A stretch of DNA of 64,000 nucleotides from assembly GCA_018398805.1 (NCBI GenBank), contig JAGFBZ010001577.1, positions 186,001 through 250,000 on the forward strand, read 5' to 3'. Numbering within the stretch: the stretch's first letter is position 1; every line of letters starts with the position of its first letter. A model generated the notes under the pieces. The model had not been told where the DNA came from. It made no database searches and saw only the letters and a program-made list of their open reading frames with translations. Source of the stretch: Hirundichthys speculiger (lineage: Eukaryota; Chordata; Actinopteri; Beloniformes; Exocoetidae). Made by a program: the position numbers and the translations under genes. This document shows positions 1-16,180 of the stretch, one piece after another.

Positions 1-11
1 TTTTTTTTCAG

Positions 12-4710
<4,699 letters not shown>

Positions 4711-4901
4711 AAACACTCCCAGAGGCAAACCCAGTTATACAGATGCCTTCTGTTAAACTGTTCCTGCTCTGTTGACTGTTTGATGTAAAAATCTTGATAA
4801 TATTCATTCTGAAGTTGCCTTTAATTTCTTAAAGTTATCTGTTCTGTTGAAATTGTTGACGCTTCATTTTTCTTTTGTATTTTTTTTGTACATAGTCTTG
4901 T

Positions 4902-4907
4902 AATAAA
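4902..4907 (+). promoter_or_regulatory. atr: atr poly(A) signal
   Basis: AATAAA lies 192 bases after the atr stop codon in an AT-rich 3' UTR. It is the first canonical signal downstream, so the atr transcript probably ends near 4925. Confidence 0.75.
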
Positions 4908-4925
4908 AGATTTGTTTTGCAGCTT

Positions 4926-5952
4926 TGATTTTTCAGGTAAACGTTTCTAAGTGTGTCTTTTAATCCCTTAACCCTCTTGAGATCCACAGAAGCGCTCCCT
5001 GCTGTCAGCTAATTGATCTAATCCTCTGTCTCTCTGTTTTACTCCTGGCGCTCTCAGCTAAACCTTTATTTTCTCCAGACACAGTCTTTGTTTAAGAAGC
5101 TGACTGAGGACTGAATGAGGGAACTATTGACTTGTCGTGACATGTGATATTCTCTTCAGTTTGCCATTATTTTTGTTGCGCAGTCATGGGTTCAGACACC
5201 CAGGACATTACAGTATTTTTTATCATAATCTTTCTCCTTTTTTGTCAATATATGGCTGTTTTGGCAACTTGCTTTGGGATAGCAGCCTTCAATGGTTGGA
5301 GATTAATGACTTTTTCACCATTCACTGTAGAAATCTTAAAATCGTAACCGCCTCACTGGATGCATCGTGTCATATTTAGCGTAAAAGAAGTGTAGAACAG
5401 TACAGACTGGCTTTTATTTTGAAAACCACAAACCGGATGTTGTGATTAACGTTTTACATCGGTACATTTTCTACGTTCTTTAATTTAATTTAATTTATAT
5501 AATTTTAAACAACTCATGAATCTTCTGTTTCATCGTTGAAAATGTTACTAGCTGTTATAAAAATACGTTAAATAAATAAAAAGTCTGAACAATATCCTCA
5601 CGGTGTGACGAATAGATTTAAAAACCCTAAAAGATGAGGTGACAAGTGGCCATCATCTCAGCAGGGACCTATTTTACTAATTCCCTCAGGCTGTAAACTA
5701 AATACGAGGTTAAAAATGATATACAGACTACAAAATACACGGAATCTCGGTAACCGGTGGATTATGACATGAACATCACACGCAGGTGCGTATTGAACGG
5801 CCGGTCGCCGGTAACGGTCAGCAGGTTAAGTCTATGCCGGGGTCATTAAGCCGTCTTTGATGTTGTAGCAGCCAGCTCAGCCCCGCGCGACCGTTAAACG
5901 TTAACGTCAGGCAGGTCCGCCTCAGACGGTGGTCGACCTTCACGACTCCGTC
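4926..5952. other. Intergenic: atr 3' end to endophilin-B-like start
   Basis: About 1 kb with no supported gene. The last 170 bases (about 5780-5952) are richer in CpG (GGCCGGTCGCCGGTAACGG) than the AT-rich stretch before them and probably hold the promoter and 5' UTR of the next gene. No TATA box is evident. Confidence 0.5.
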
Positions 5953-8900
5953 ATGGATGTGACGCAGTTGGCTGTGGATGCTGGTCAGTTCATCAACCGC
6001 GCTGTACAGGTAACAAAATAAATAAATAATTGCTTTAATAAAAATGAACGCTTTACTTTAGCTTAACTGTGAGCGGTTTCGATTAAACGTGAAGGTCATA
6101 TCAGTTTTTCTGGGTTTGTGTCGCCCCAGTACACCGGAGAAAACCTCGGCCAGGCCGACAGGACCGAGCTGGAGCCCGGACTGGAGGAGCTCCTGGTCCG
6201 GGCAGACGCCACCAAAACATGGACGGACCAGATCATCTCCCAGACAGAGGCTCTGCTGCAGCCCAGTCCAGGTGACAGTTCCTGAATCACTGTTTAGCAT
6301 CCTAAGACACACCCTTAAATGTTAAATGGATCAGAATTGGAACAGTTTTATGTGAATAAATTAACTGCACTAAAGTGCTTACTGATTTATAAATGGTAAA
6401 CACCTCTCTTTTATTATTCACTTTTGTAGCTACCAGCATGGCCGCCGTTCCCCTCTATACAACAGGCTAGTGCTGGGCAATATGACGATACATATCGTGA
6501 GGACGATAGAAAATTGTGTATCATGCCATTTCTCTTCTATCGTTTCTATTGTCTCGTTTCTAACCTAATTTTATCAATTATTACAGCAAATATGTAATTA
6601 AATAACCTGCAATGATAAATTTGATAGAATCATATCTACTTCTACAAAGTAGCCTTTTATGTTAGCACTTTTATTCATGGTTAATGCCTTAAACAGAGTT
6701 CTCTTCAACCCTGATGTTTACTTTAGACACTTTATATTGGTTTGCAAACTTTGCACTACAAGGTTACAGATTTCAGAAAGTTGAAAAATAATTTGTGTTT
6801 ATTTTTTATAGCTGAACTTCAGTGCAAAAATGTGGTTTTTCCTCTCAGAAACTATTGTGCACTTTTAAAAAAAATGTGAAAGCTACTGTACCTCTGGACC
6901 TACCTGTTTTTGCTGCACTAAAATGTATGTTTGTGACAGTTCAGCTAAATGTCCTTTCAAAATAAAGTTGAAAAGTAAGCAATGAAATTTTTGTCAAACT
7001 TTTCAGAGAATAACTGAAAACATACTTTATTATGGTATATCGTGATATATATCGTTATCGTGATATAAAATAGTCTATATTGTGATATGTGATTTTTTCC
7101 ATATCGCCCAGCACTACAACAGGCTCTCCTAAACCCTGTAGTAATATCTTTTCATAAATGTTTGGAACAGTTCTATGAGTTATGGCACCAGGAATTATTT
7201 TTGTAATTAAAAAAAAAAAAAAAGCTATATTGTATCAAAAATCACCTCCTACTCACAATTATAGTGCTTTATTCAACATTCACTATGTTTTGAGTTCTAT
7301 GTAGGGGAGGAACATTGACTTGAACTCATAGGAATGAATTTTCAGACATTATTGTTATTTTTGTCGACGCTGTTCACTGCAGTCACACATATAAAACGAT
7401 TGATTACACTATTCATGAAGAACTGTGGGATAGATTAAGTTAATGAGTAGGGGGTTGATTTTGTACACAACCCTGATGTATTCCTTAGGCCTGTCAATGT
7501 ACCGGTCCGTGGGTCATTTGGTACTGGGCCACAGAGAAAAAACAAATAACGTCCATTATTACTTTTTGATTTATTGTCTGAATATAAATGATGTTTTATT
7601 TTGAGAAATTACCAGATTTTCTCCATTACATCCCTCTGTGACTCACTCTTGACGCATGAGAAGACTTCCAGACCCGCGTCTCGGTTACGTGATCCGTTTA
7701 AACCCCCGAGCTGGCAAAATGAGTAAAAACAAACGTCTTCAGAAAGTGTTTTTGCAGAGGATGTTACTGATGTTCTGTTGTTGGTGGGATGTTACGAGGA
7801 CGCTGCTAATAAAGTTGCATGTGAATACACAGCGGATTTACATTTATTATAATATATAGAAAATACCACAGTTTTCATGCTGGTCGTATCGTTTTATTTT
7901 ATTTTTTTAATTTATCTGCGGCACATTTTACTGACTGGTCCGTGAAAATATTGCCTGACATTAAACCGGTCTGTGGGCCGCTGGTCTAGAGATGGTTTTG
8001 CAAATCTAAACCGTACTGTCATGTTCTTTTAAGAGACGAGAGGCTTCCATACCTGTTCAGTCTGTTTTTTTTTTTTTTTATCTTCCTTTTTTTAAAGTAT
8101 ACTGTCATGACCTTCAATAGTTAACATGTTAACTGAAGCATGTGGAGTCTGAAAATGTAGCTCTTGTTTTTTTATTTTGTTTGTTTTTTGTTGTTGTGTT
8201 GCAGTGTGACCTGAGAATGAACTTGATGGTATGTCATCTTGACTTCTGGGAAGCTTGGCGACTGTCCTAAATGTTTTCCTCTCGTTTTCAATCTTTCTTG
8301 CTGCAGAATGATGGAATTGTTTTTGAAATAGCGTCATAACTCTTCTTATATTGATGGGCAGCAAAAATCGCTCCTCAAATGTTATTGCTGATGTCTTTCC
8401 TTCTTGGCGCTGTGTTAACACATCTGAACGCCTCATATCAGCAAAACCGTCTAAACTTCTACTTTTGTGGTGGTATTTACACCTGCTGATGATCATTTAA
8501 TCAAATGTATTTAATAAACAGCGCCTGACCCTTTAATTCTCATAGAGCTGTAATGTCCTTCGTTTTTCACGCACTGCTTCTGCATTTTTGTTTAATTGCT
8601 GTTCAGTGAATAATATAATGATGTGTTATATCATGTTTATCCGAGGTGTTATTTATTGTGCCCTCATTTGTGTAACTTTAGAATTCAAAGCAAGTTTATT
8701 TTTTTCCCATCATCACATACATGGATGTAACTTCCCACCTTCAAACCCACAACGTTAACGTTTACACCAGATCCTGTTGCCTACAACCATGTTAAACCCC
8801 TGACTTATCTTTTTAAATCAGAGTCAGTATTTGTTTACCTTTAACACACACGTTATGGACGGATGGTAAAGAGCAACACAGGTGCACGGTACCTTATAAA

Positions 8901-11702
8901 ATGTCACATTTCACTGTTGAGCTGATAGAATATATCTGACCTCTGACTGACAGGAGCTCGGTTCGAGGACCGTCTTTACGAGCATCTTGAGTGGAGCATC
9001 CCACCTCGGCCACGTGCGCTGGAGTCACTGGGCGAGCAGATGACCCTGGCTGGGCTGGAGCTGGGATCAAACGTACCGTATGGTGAGTCTGCACTCCTCT
9101 GACGGACTGTTTTTGAACTTTCATGTGGATCTGATGAAATATTACGAGTAGGGGTGCACGATAACTATCGGGCCGATAACAGGAAATTATGATGTCATCC
9201 TGATAGGTTCAATATCCTGACAAATATTTTTGTCAACACGGCAGTGCCTCGCTCCCTCTGAGCCTTGAATGACCGGCAGTAAATGTTACGTTCAAGTGAC
9301 GTCGGCATAATCAGAAAAACGATTTCTCAGTAAGGAAAATCAAGAATACCCGCTCATGCCAGAAAACAACTTGTTAACTCGGTCATAATTTTGGTAGTTG
9401 CTGACTTGAATTGATATTCGCAGTATTTTCCCACATGTTACACATAAAAAATAGATAAGGCCAAAAAAACGACGAGCAAATGAGGGAACGTCAGAATTTA
9501 CGTTACACCTTGAATGCAGCATTGTGGAACAGTGCGCTGATAAAAACAAACAAACATGGCGGCGATGTTGTAGAACTGCGTTAAAGTTTCAGAGGAAGAT
9601 AGTTTCGTGACAAATGCTCCAAGCAAAGGAGGGAAAAATAGCACAAGCTTTAATACGTCAAACCCGATCAGCCACCTGAAACATAACCGCTTCCATGGAG
9701 TTTTGAAATCGCGCTAACGTGAGCTAATGTGAGCTAACATGAGCAAGCCAGCAGCAAGTCAACCCCTCCGCTCCCAGCCCCCCCCTCCCATCATCTCTCT
9801 CATCTAAAGCTTCCACTATATATAAAAAAAAAAAAAAACTACTACTAAACCTCATTTACTTTAATTAAAGGCATTAATTTGAATGGAACCACAAGCCAAA
9901 ATCCTTTTAAACATAATTTCTTTGTTACTTAGGAGTGCACTTTTTTTAGTTTATTTACACAGACAAGTCTAACTTGTGTCAGTACATTATGACTTGTGCA
10001 TTATTTTTTATTATCATTGAGGAATCCATTTTTTCAGTTTGTAATTCTGATGCATGTATTTCCATCAGTTCAAGGAGCCTTTATTTTTTATATCAGTAAG
10101 TAATGCAGCTTATTTAAGTTGATGTGAGATATCAAATAGGTTTGTTTGATAACTTTATGAAAATATTTGAGAGGCTACCAATAGTTTTTCATTGTAAAAA
10201 AGAAATATCTGTTCATTTAAAGAGTCCAAACTATTTTTGATTTTGTTCATAGTATTGATGTAATGATCTCAGGTATATGTGTGTGTTATCGGTTATTGGT
10301 ATCGGCCTTTAGGAGCTGAAAGTTATCGGTTATCAGTTTTAAAAAACAGTTATCGTGCATCGCTACTTACGAGCGTTGCCATGTTTCATGGTCGTCTCTT
10401 TGCATTCAGGTGCAGCACTGATAAAGTGCGGTGAGACCCAGAAGCAGCTCGGAGAGGCGGAGAGGAAGTTCGTCCAAAGCACCAACATCCACTTCCTGAC
10501 TCCTCTGCGGAGCTTCAGTGATGGGGAATACAGAGCCATGCAGGTAAAACACAGGTGCATTACTGTGGTTCTCATTCTGGCTCTCAGCCGTCCGTACTTT
10601 ACTACTTTACTGTTTGCAGGATGAGCGTAAGATGTTGGTGAACAAACGCTTGGACTTTGACATCGCTAAGAACAGAGTGAGGAAAGCCCACGAGGCCGAC
10701 AGAGAGGCCAGAGTGAGTGGCGATACCTGCGCCGGTGGCGATACCTGCGCTAGTGGTGATACCTGCGCCGGTGGCGATACCTGCGCCAGTAGCGCGACGA
10801 TCAAAGCAAAATCAAACCGACATCCGAAATCTACTGTTTCCTCATCACCCTTCTCCCGTCTCTCTCCTGCTCTTTTGTCAGAACCTTAACGCTAACCCAC
10901 TGGAAGACGACTACTTATCCCACGTCTCCTACATGTTCAGCTTCCTGCGGGTCAAATGGCTCAAGGTCAGTGGTTCTGCTTGTGAAAACCGTCACGGACG
11001 AAGCCGCTGTTCGGTCTCTAGATAAGCCACTTCTCGCTTTCCTCCCAACAGATATGGGCTCAGGAAATCTCTCAGGTACGTACGGGGTTTATCTTCTGAG
11101 AGCACAAATATACATCACACTGCACGTCAGGCGGTTCTGCTAGAACGGTTTTGATGTTTTTTTACAGCCCAATAATTGTTCAGGATCAGCCCAGGTTGGT
11201 AGAAGGAAAAGTGCCTGCACATTATCGATACAAAAATTCATAAGTAATAGTAACAGTTATAGTTTACTCCCACATTCATACATAAGGAGGGACGGCGATG
11301 AGGGGAAAGAAAGAAGAATCCTCATGTTGGGTTGTTGCTGATGGGAGGCTTTATTTGCTCCTAGCACAGTATAAAGAATTACATTTAGTCAAACTTGAGC
11401 TAAAAGCTGATGCATTTGCCAAATTAATGAATATAATTTCAGAATATATTTTTTGTCATTTTAATGTAATTATACAGTTAGCTTAAACATGAGCTCTGTT
11501 TTACGTTACACAACGTTACCTAAAACCATCCAATCCAGCAACAGTGACCTTTCAACAACTGTGTGTAATTATAGCAGCGAATACGAGCCGGTTATCAGCA
11601 GACGATAGCTCCTTCCTGTAAACCCTGTAAACTCTCTGCTGAGGAGTCATTTCTGGAATTAAAATCATTATTTTCACAGCATAAAGGTATAAACCAATAA
11701 AC

Positions 11703-11738
<36 letters not shown>

Positions 11739-13705
11739 CGTGTGCGCGTAGGCAGAGATGGAGCTGAGGATCTGTCAGAGTCTTTTTGACCGACAGTCAG
11801 AAATAACGAGACGGGTTCTGGAGGGAATCAGCAACACTCACGTATGTGCACGCAAAAAGAGCACATGAACGCTCTGAAAGATGGAAAATAAGCTTTATGT
11901 TCCTTCATGGTTTCAAAGTCCAGTTCTGTTATATTGTTTCTCTTTTTTCAGATCAGCCACATGCGGAGCCTGATCGACTTTGTGGACGATCAGGCCTCTT
12001 ATTTCGCTCAGTGCAACCGACACGCTCAGGAACTTCAAAGGCAGCTCGCCAGGTCTGAATTAATGCATTCATTATAATGCAATGCTCCCATTTTTGCTCT
12101 ATTTAGGAACATCATCGTTATCTTAAGAAAGTTATATGTGTTTTAGACACGATGTTTAGGGGTTTTTCACAAGCTGCAAAAAGAAAGAATGCACCTGTCA
12201 CCGGCAATGTCACGGTACCTGATACCTGATACCTGATGCATTTTGAGGTTATGTTCATGCAGACTTTCATAAAGATGAATGTGAGCCAAAATATCTGATG
12301 CAAAATATCTGACTAAAAAGGATTTTTGTACAATCATGAGGAATGGACGTGGTGTAGTGGTTAGAGTTGCTTACCTTCCAAGTGTAGGGTCAGATCGATA
12401 CTCAGCCCCGCCACGTGAACCCCATGTTGCCTCCAATAGCCCCCAGTCACTCTTAGTGGCTGTTCCAAGCCTGGAGGGTTGTGACAGGAAGAGAGTCCGA
12501 TCTAAAGCACGCGTCAAATAAATATGTGCAACAAGAGATCGTCTGAGGCGACTCCTACAAAGGGAAAAGCTAAAAGCACATACCGTAAAATATAAGCTCA
12601 TTAGCATCTCTCATTTAAAGTTGATGTTACTGCAAGTGCTTTTGTGAGCATTTGATGTAAAAAAAAAAAAAAATGTTTTGGTCTGTATTAAGAACTGCAT
12701 AGACTCACAGCCTCAGAGGAACAATCACAGATATATTCAGCAATTTATTATTATTTTTTTTTACACACCTATCTTGCTGTCGAAGGTTAAGTCAGACATC
12801 CAGGCCTCAGCTTTCAGGTTTTCTCACATCAGTTTTCCTGGCGTTTAAATCAGGCCCGTTTAAATATGAGGACACGTACTGATTCTGTTGTAGGTCACAA
12901 AGATCCTTGTTGAGATCAACAGCTTTCAAGATGATATTTGTTTGCTGTTACGCTAATCCCAGCTAAGATGAATGTTTCACCACTCAGACGGGACTTTAGA
13001 TGAAACATTGTGTATTACAGTAGAATATGAGAATGTACAGAATCTTTTATGATTTGGATATTAATGTTGATATTTTGTGATTTTGTGTGTCTGTTCAGCG
13101 TCCCGGCCGTCCTCTGCTCCAATAACTGGCAATCAGCGATCAATAATGGAGTTCATCAGCCATCAACCAGTAGCCATGTAGCCAGTGGGCCCGTTGGGTT
13201 AGATCAGGTTACCCCCGTACCCAAAGTTCTCCACCAACTTCCAGACTTCGACCAGGACTCATGGACTATAAATTCACTGCCCAGAATTGTAAAAGATTCC
13301 TGTTTAACTGCACCGTCCGAGCCCATAAACAACAATAATAACAACAACACCTTCTCCACTGCCTGCCTTGTAAACCAGCCATCTGCAGAACGAGCGTCCG
13401 ACCTCGTCTTTGCATCAAACCAAACAGATGAGCGGCGAGCACCCAGCACGCCAACGAACAGCCGGGCCTCTGCTGCAGATTCTGTCTCGACTATAAATGG
13501 TCCTGCTCCGATAAACCCAACAACAGCAGCTTCACCTTCACAATCTGGTGAAACCTCCGGTGGGTCCCAGACAGCAGATCCAGAAGCCACTGAGGCCATG
13601 ACGCCCAACGGCGCCGCTGCTCAGTCCCAGACGACCGGCGACGCTCACGAGGATCCGATCGTTAATGGAGAGGATGTGTCAGGCAGCCATGATGTGGTCG
13701 AGTAA
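5953..13705 (+). CDS. Endophilin-B-like N-BAR protein lacking the SH3 domain
   Basis: Ten exons: 5953-6009, 6130-6271, 8954-9082, 10410-10543, 10620-10712, 10882-10965, 11052-11075, 11752-11841, 11952-12052, 13099-13705. They sum to 1461 nt (486 aa plus TAA) with consistent phases. The N-terminus MDVTQLAVDAGQFINRAVQ is the amphipathic helix 0 of endophilin B. Next come LGQADRTELEPGLEELL, ALIKCGETQKQLG and FLTPLRSFSDGEY of the N-BAR domain (about residues 1-285), which in this family senses or makes membrane curvature on Golgi, endosome, autophagosome and mitochondrial membranes. The last exon begins like SH3GLB linkers (NNWQSA, QVTPVPKVL) but then becomes Ser/Thr/Asn/Gln-rich, with a run of six Asn, and stops. 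No SH3 codons follow before the poly(A) signal. Exon 7 is a 24-nt microexon (IWAQEISQ). It is a divergent SH3GLB paralogue; which one is not certain. Confidence 0.88.
6468..7116. mobile_element. hAT-type MITE (TAGTGCTGGGC family), 649 bp
   Basis: The ends are TAGTGCTGGGCAATATGACG and, inverted, TAGTGCTGGGCGATATGG. They are flanked by a perfect 8-bp duplication CAACAGGC (6460-6467 and 7117-7124), the hAT hallmark. Subterminal ATATCGTGATATATCG repeats are present. A second copy lies at 24339-25144. It is in intron 2 of the endophilin-like gene and has no coding potential. Confidence 0.9.
7488..7990. repeat. Degenerate interspersed repeat with GGTCCGTGGG-type ends
   Basis: One end reads ACCGGTCCGTGGGTC and the other ACCGGTCTGTGGGCC, a pattern known from fish hAT-type MITEs with GGTCCGTGG termini. 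The ends are too worn to find a target duplication, so borders are approximate. Confidence 0.4.
9149..10365. mobile_element. hAT-type element, 1217 bp, with BED zinc-finger relic
   Basis: The ends are TAGGGGTGCACGATAACTAT and, inverted, TAGCGATGCACGATAACTGT. The flanks ATTACGAG (9141-9148) and CTTACGAG (10366-10373) match at 7 of 8 bases. TTATCGGTTATCGG repeats sit near the right end. At about 9622-9717 (+) the frame GGKNSTSFNTSNPISHLKHN resembles the second half of the BED zinc finger of hAT transposases; the cysteine pair in front is lost. It lies in intron 3 of the endophilin-like gene. Confidence 0.85.
10713..10795 (+). repeat. 18-bp minisatellite directly after exon 5 donor
   Basis: About four copies of an 18-bp unit, GTGGCGATACCTGCGCCG, follow the GTGAGT donor of exon 5. 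The reading frame stays open through them (repeated GDTCA), so a transcript retaining the intron would add a short Cys/Gly repeat before a stop at 10889. Confidence 0.8.
11702..11750 (+). repeat. (TG)n array abutting the exon 8 acceptor
   Basis: A run of TG dinucleotides with a few GTGCG variants ends in the acceptor GCGCGTAG at 11744-11751. It occupies the place of the polypyrimidine tract. Confidence 0.9.
12345..12575 (+). repeat. SINE-like repeat in the last intron of the endophilin-like gene
   Basis: It starts with GTGGTGTAGTGGTTAGAG, which resembles a tRNA A-box. It ends with GAGGCGACTCCTACAAAGGG and AAAAGC, a tail of a common fish SINE class that has GTGGCGACC and GGGAAAAGC. A related tail is seen at about 55950-56000. 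It is too diverged for a functional tRNA. Confidence 0.5.
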
Positions 13706-14590
13706 AGACAGTCTGGTGGGGAACGTGGCACCGGGGCGAAGCACGTCAGCTGGTACTGACCACCTCTGGAGCCTCCACTAACGTTCTCCGCTAGCGGTGT
13801 AGTATAATGTACTATACCATATATCCCATATATGGTAAGTATATATGGGAATATAATTCATCTGGTCCCATAGGGGCGATAATGTGAAGTGGTCGTGAAA
13901 GTGTTTATTTTTTTAAATATGATTTAGTGCCGCAGTAATGTTAGTGCCAGAGTGTAGCAAATTCATGTTATATAAAAAGTTTTCACTTGTAAGAGATATA
14001 TTCCAGTTTCAGGCTGGAAGTCCATTCTGACTGTTACGTATTTACAGTGTAAAGTTGAGTCCAGTCGTTACCTGTCAAACCTCACCTTGATTTTTACATT
14101 TAACTAAATAACTGAAACAATTAAACCTTGTGCCAAGTGTGGAACACTGCATCTGTGTGCGTCTTTAACTTTTGATTTTGCAGGTTTACACAGACCTGTG
14201 ACACCTTTAGAAAGCCGCTGGTATGTAACTACTACATGTTTTTACAAGGTGAGATCATTTTCCACATGAAACAGTCCCTCGAGTGTTTCTGCCGGGGGGT
14301 GGTAACACAGCAGGTTGTGTTTCCGCATGTACACACTCAAATTACATTTATTTATTTAGGTACTTATTTTAATTTATTCTTTTTACCATTTGAAGCCCCC
14401 ACTGAGGTAAAATGGGTAGAAGTTTCCATTTCCAGATGCTGATTTTCTGCTGCTGGGACCCTTGTTGGAAACAGACACGCACTAATGTAACATTGGTCAT
14501 ACTGATGTAATCACCCACCCACCAGAAATATGCCTTTTTTTTGTGTGTCCACAAATGTGTATTATATAAAATAAAGTGTGTGGGTTTGAC
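13706..14590 (+). other. 3' UTR of endophilin-B-like gene with poly(A) signal
   Basis: Non-coding sequence after the stop codon, ending near AATAAA at 14570-14575. A short inverted repeat (CCCATATAT and ATATATGGG, 13828-13850) could form a hairpin. No SH3 reading frame is present. Confidence 0.55.
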
Positions 14591-15345
14591 TCATGTTGCT
14601 GAGTGCCAGGTTGGAGTTTTCACTCAACATGCAAACGGTGATGTCACACACAGCCAAATCAGTTTCCTCTTTGGAAGGAGGACTTGCTTTATTTGCCTGT
14701 TGATATCAGCTGTGCAACATTTGCAGATGCATTCGCACATTTTTAAGTTTAGATCCTGATGTCTTGTGATGTTTTAAGAGATGGTCCACTCTGAAAAACT
14801 TGTTGACCTTGACTTGCTTCTCTGTTATTAGATATCAATAACGTGAATGAAACGCCGCCCCAACACTTCAACATTCACACAAACACCTCCAAACTGTTCC
14901 AGAAACCTTGACTGGAGTCTGTGTTTCTCCTCCATTTTGGTCCTGCTCTGTCTCTTCCCCGTCGACCGCCACCCAAACAGATTCCATCGATCAGGTGCGG
15001 TCTGTGTGGTATTGATCTGCCATCAGTCAGGAGGCCCCCGGCTCAGTAACACTATAAACACTTAAATCACGCCAGTAGATGAGCTCTGCTGGTCTTTAAG
15101 CGGATGTGCAGCCGCCATTTACAGACAGATTAAATGCCGCTTCTTTTTCCTCCCATGACTCATAAAGCAAGAATAGATTCTCCTCAATCTGTCTGCAGTT
15201 GCTCGTGTGTGTTCTTCCGGTCCTTGTGGCATTTCCCAGGTTTTTTTTTTTTTCTTTTCTTTTCAGTCCAGCAGACATCAGAGCCTTCTAGCTGGTCCTC
15301 ATGTGTGACTGCTGTCTCATACGTCATCAGACAGAGAGGAAAGTA
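14591..15345. other. Intergenic, no gene recognised
   Basis: Open frames here are short, lack splice partners and resemble no family I know. There is no clear repeat apart from homopolymer T at 15240-15253. Confidence 0.4.
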
Positions 15346-15472
15346 CAGTGATCCCTCGCCGATTCACAGTTTAAGTTCCACAGGTTTTAGTTATTCGCAG
15401 ATTTTTCAGAAATATATAATATAATTAAAAAAAATTTAAAAATTGCGGAAACATCACAGGATGTTGTGCGCA
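15346..15472. mobile_element. Fragment of CAGTGATCCCT-family MITE
   Basis: One end (CAGTGATCCCTCGCC after TA) and about 125 bases match the start of the full copy at 54220-54845: TTCGCAGATTTTTCAGAAAT, then GCGGAAACATCACAGGATG. It breaks off after TTGTGCGC. Confidence 0.8.
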
Positions 15473-15982
15473 TCTCCAGTTACAACTGGAGACTGTTCTC
15501 CAGTTACTACATATTTTTCATTTGATGTGATTTTAGAGGAAGTGAAAACGCTGACATGAGTTAGGTATGTTACCCTTTATGTAGATTTATCCATTTTCTC
15601 TGTGTTCATTGACGAATGTCATTAATCATCCCAGTTGCTGTGATAACAAGTTCAATCTTGTAACTACGGACATTTTGAGAATACCAAAATACTACTCTGA
15701 AAAATACTAATGAGTGGACTAATCTGCCATTATACTCCAAAGGAAATGTTTAGTAGTTCTTTAGGGAATATTCCAGGCATCCACAGATGGAGGAACATCT
15801 GCTACTGGGACTCCCGTTAAACCGCGACCGTCTCATCTGAAAAGCGACCGCAATAATCAGCTCGTGTCATTTCGGCGTGATTAGGTATCACTTAAAGTCT
15901 CCTCCGACTACCGTTAGACAGGATACACGCCACACCACCCTCATAAACGGGCCCGTCCCGGCTGTCTTCGTCATGTTAGTGT

Positions 15983-16148
15983 TAGAGGTGCGCAGATCGA
16001 TCCAAATATCGATAATATTGATACCAGTGCTGGTATTGATATCGAATGATACTCGTGTAAAAAGATCGATACTCAAGCTTCTTTTTTCTCTTCCACAACA
16101 CTAAGAATTCATTGAAGTCTGTGTCTGACACGCTGTCACTGTGTGTCC

Positions 16149-16180
<32 letters not shown>

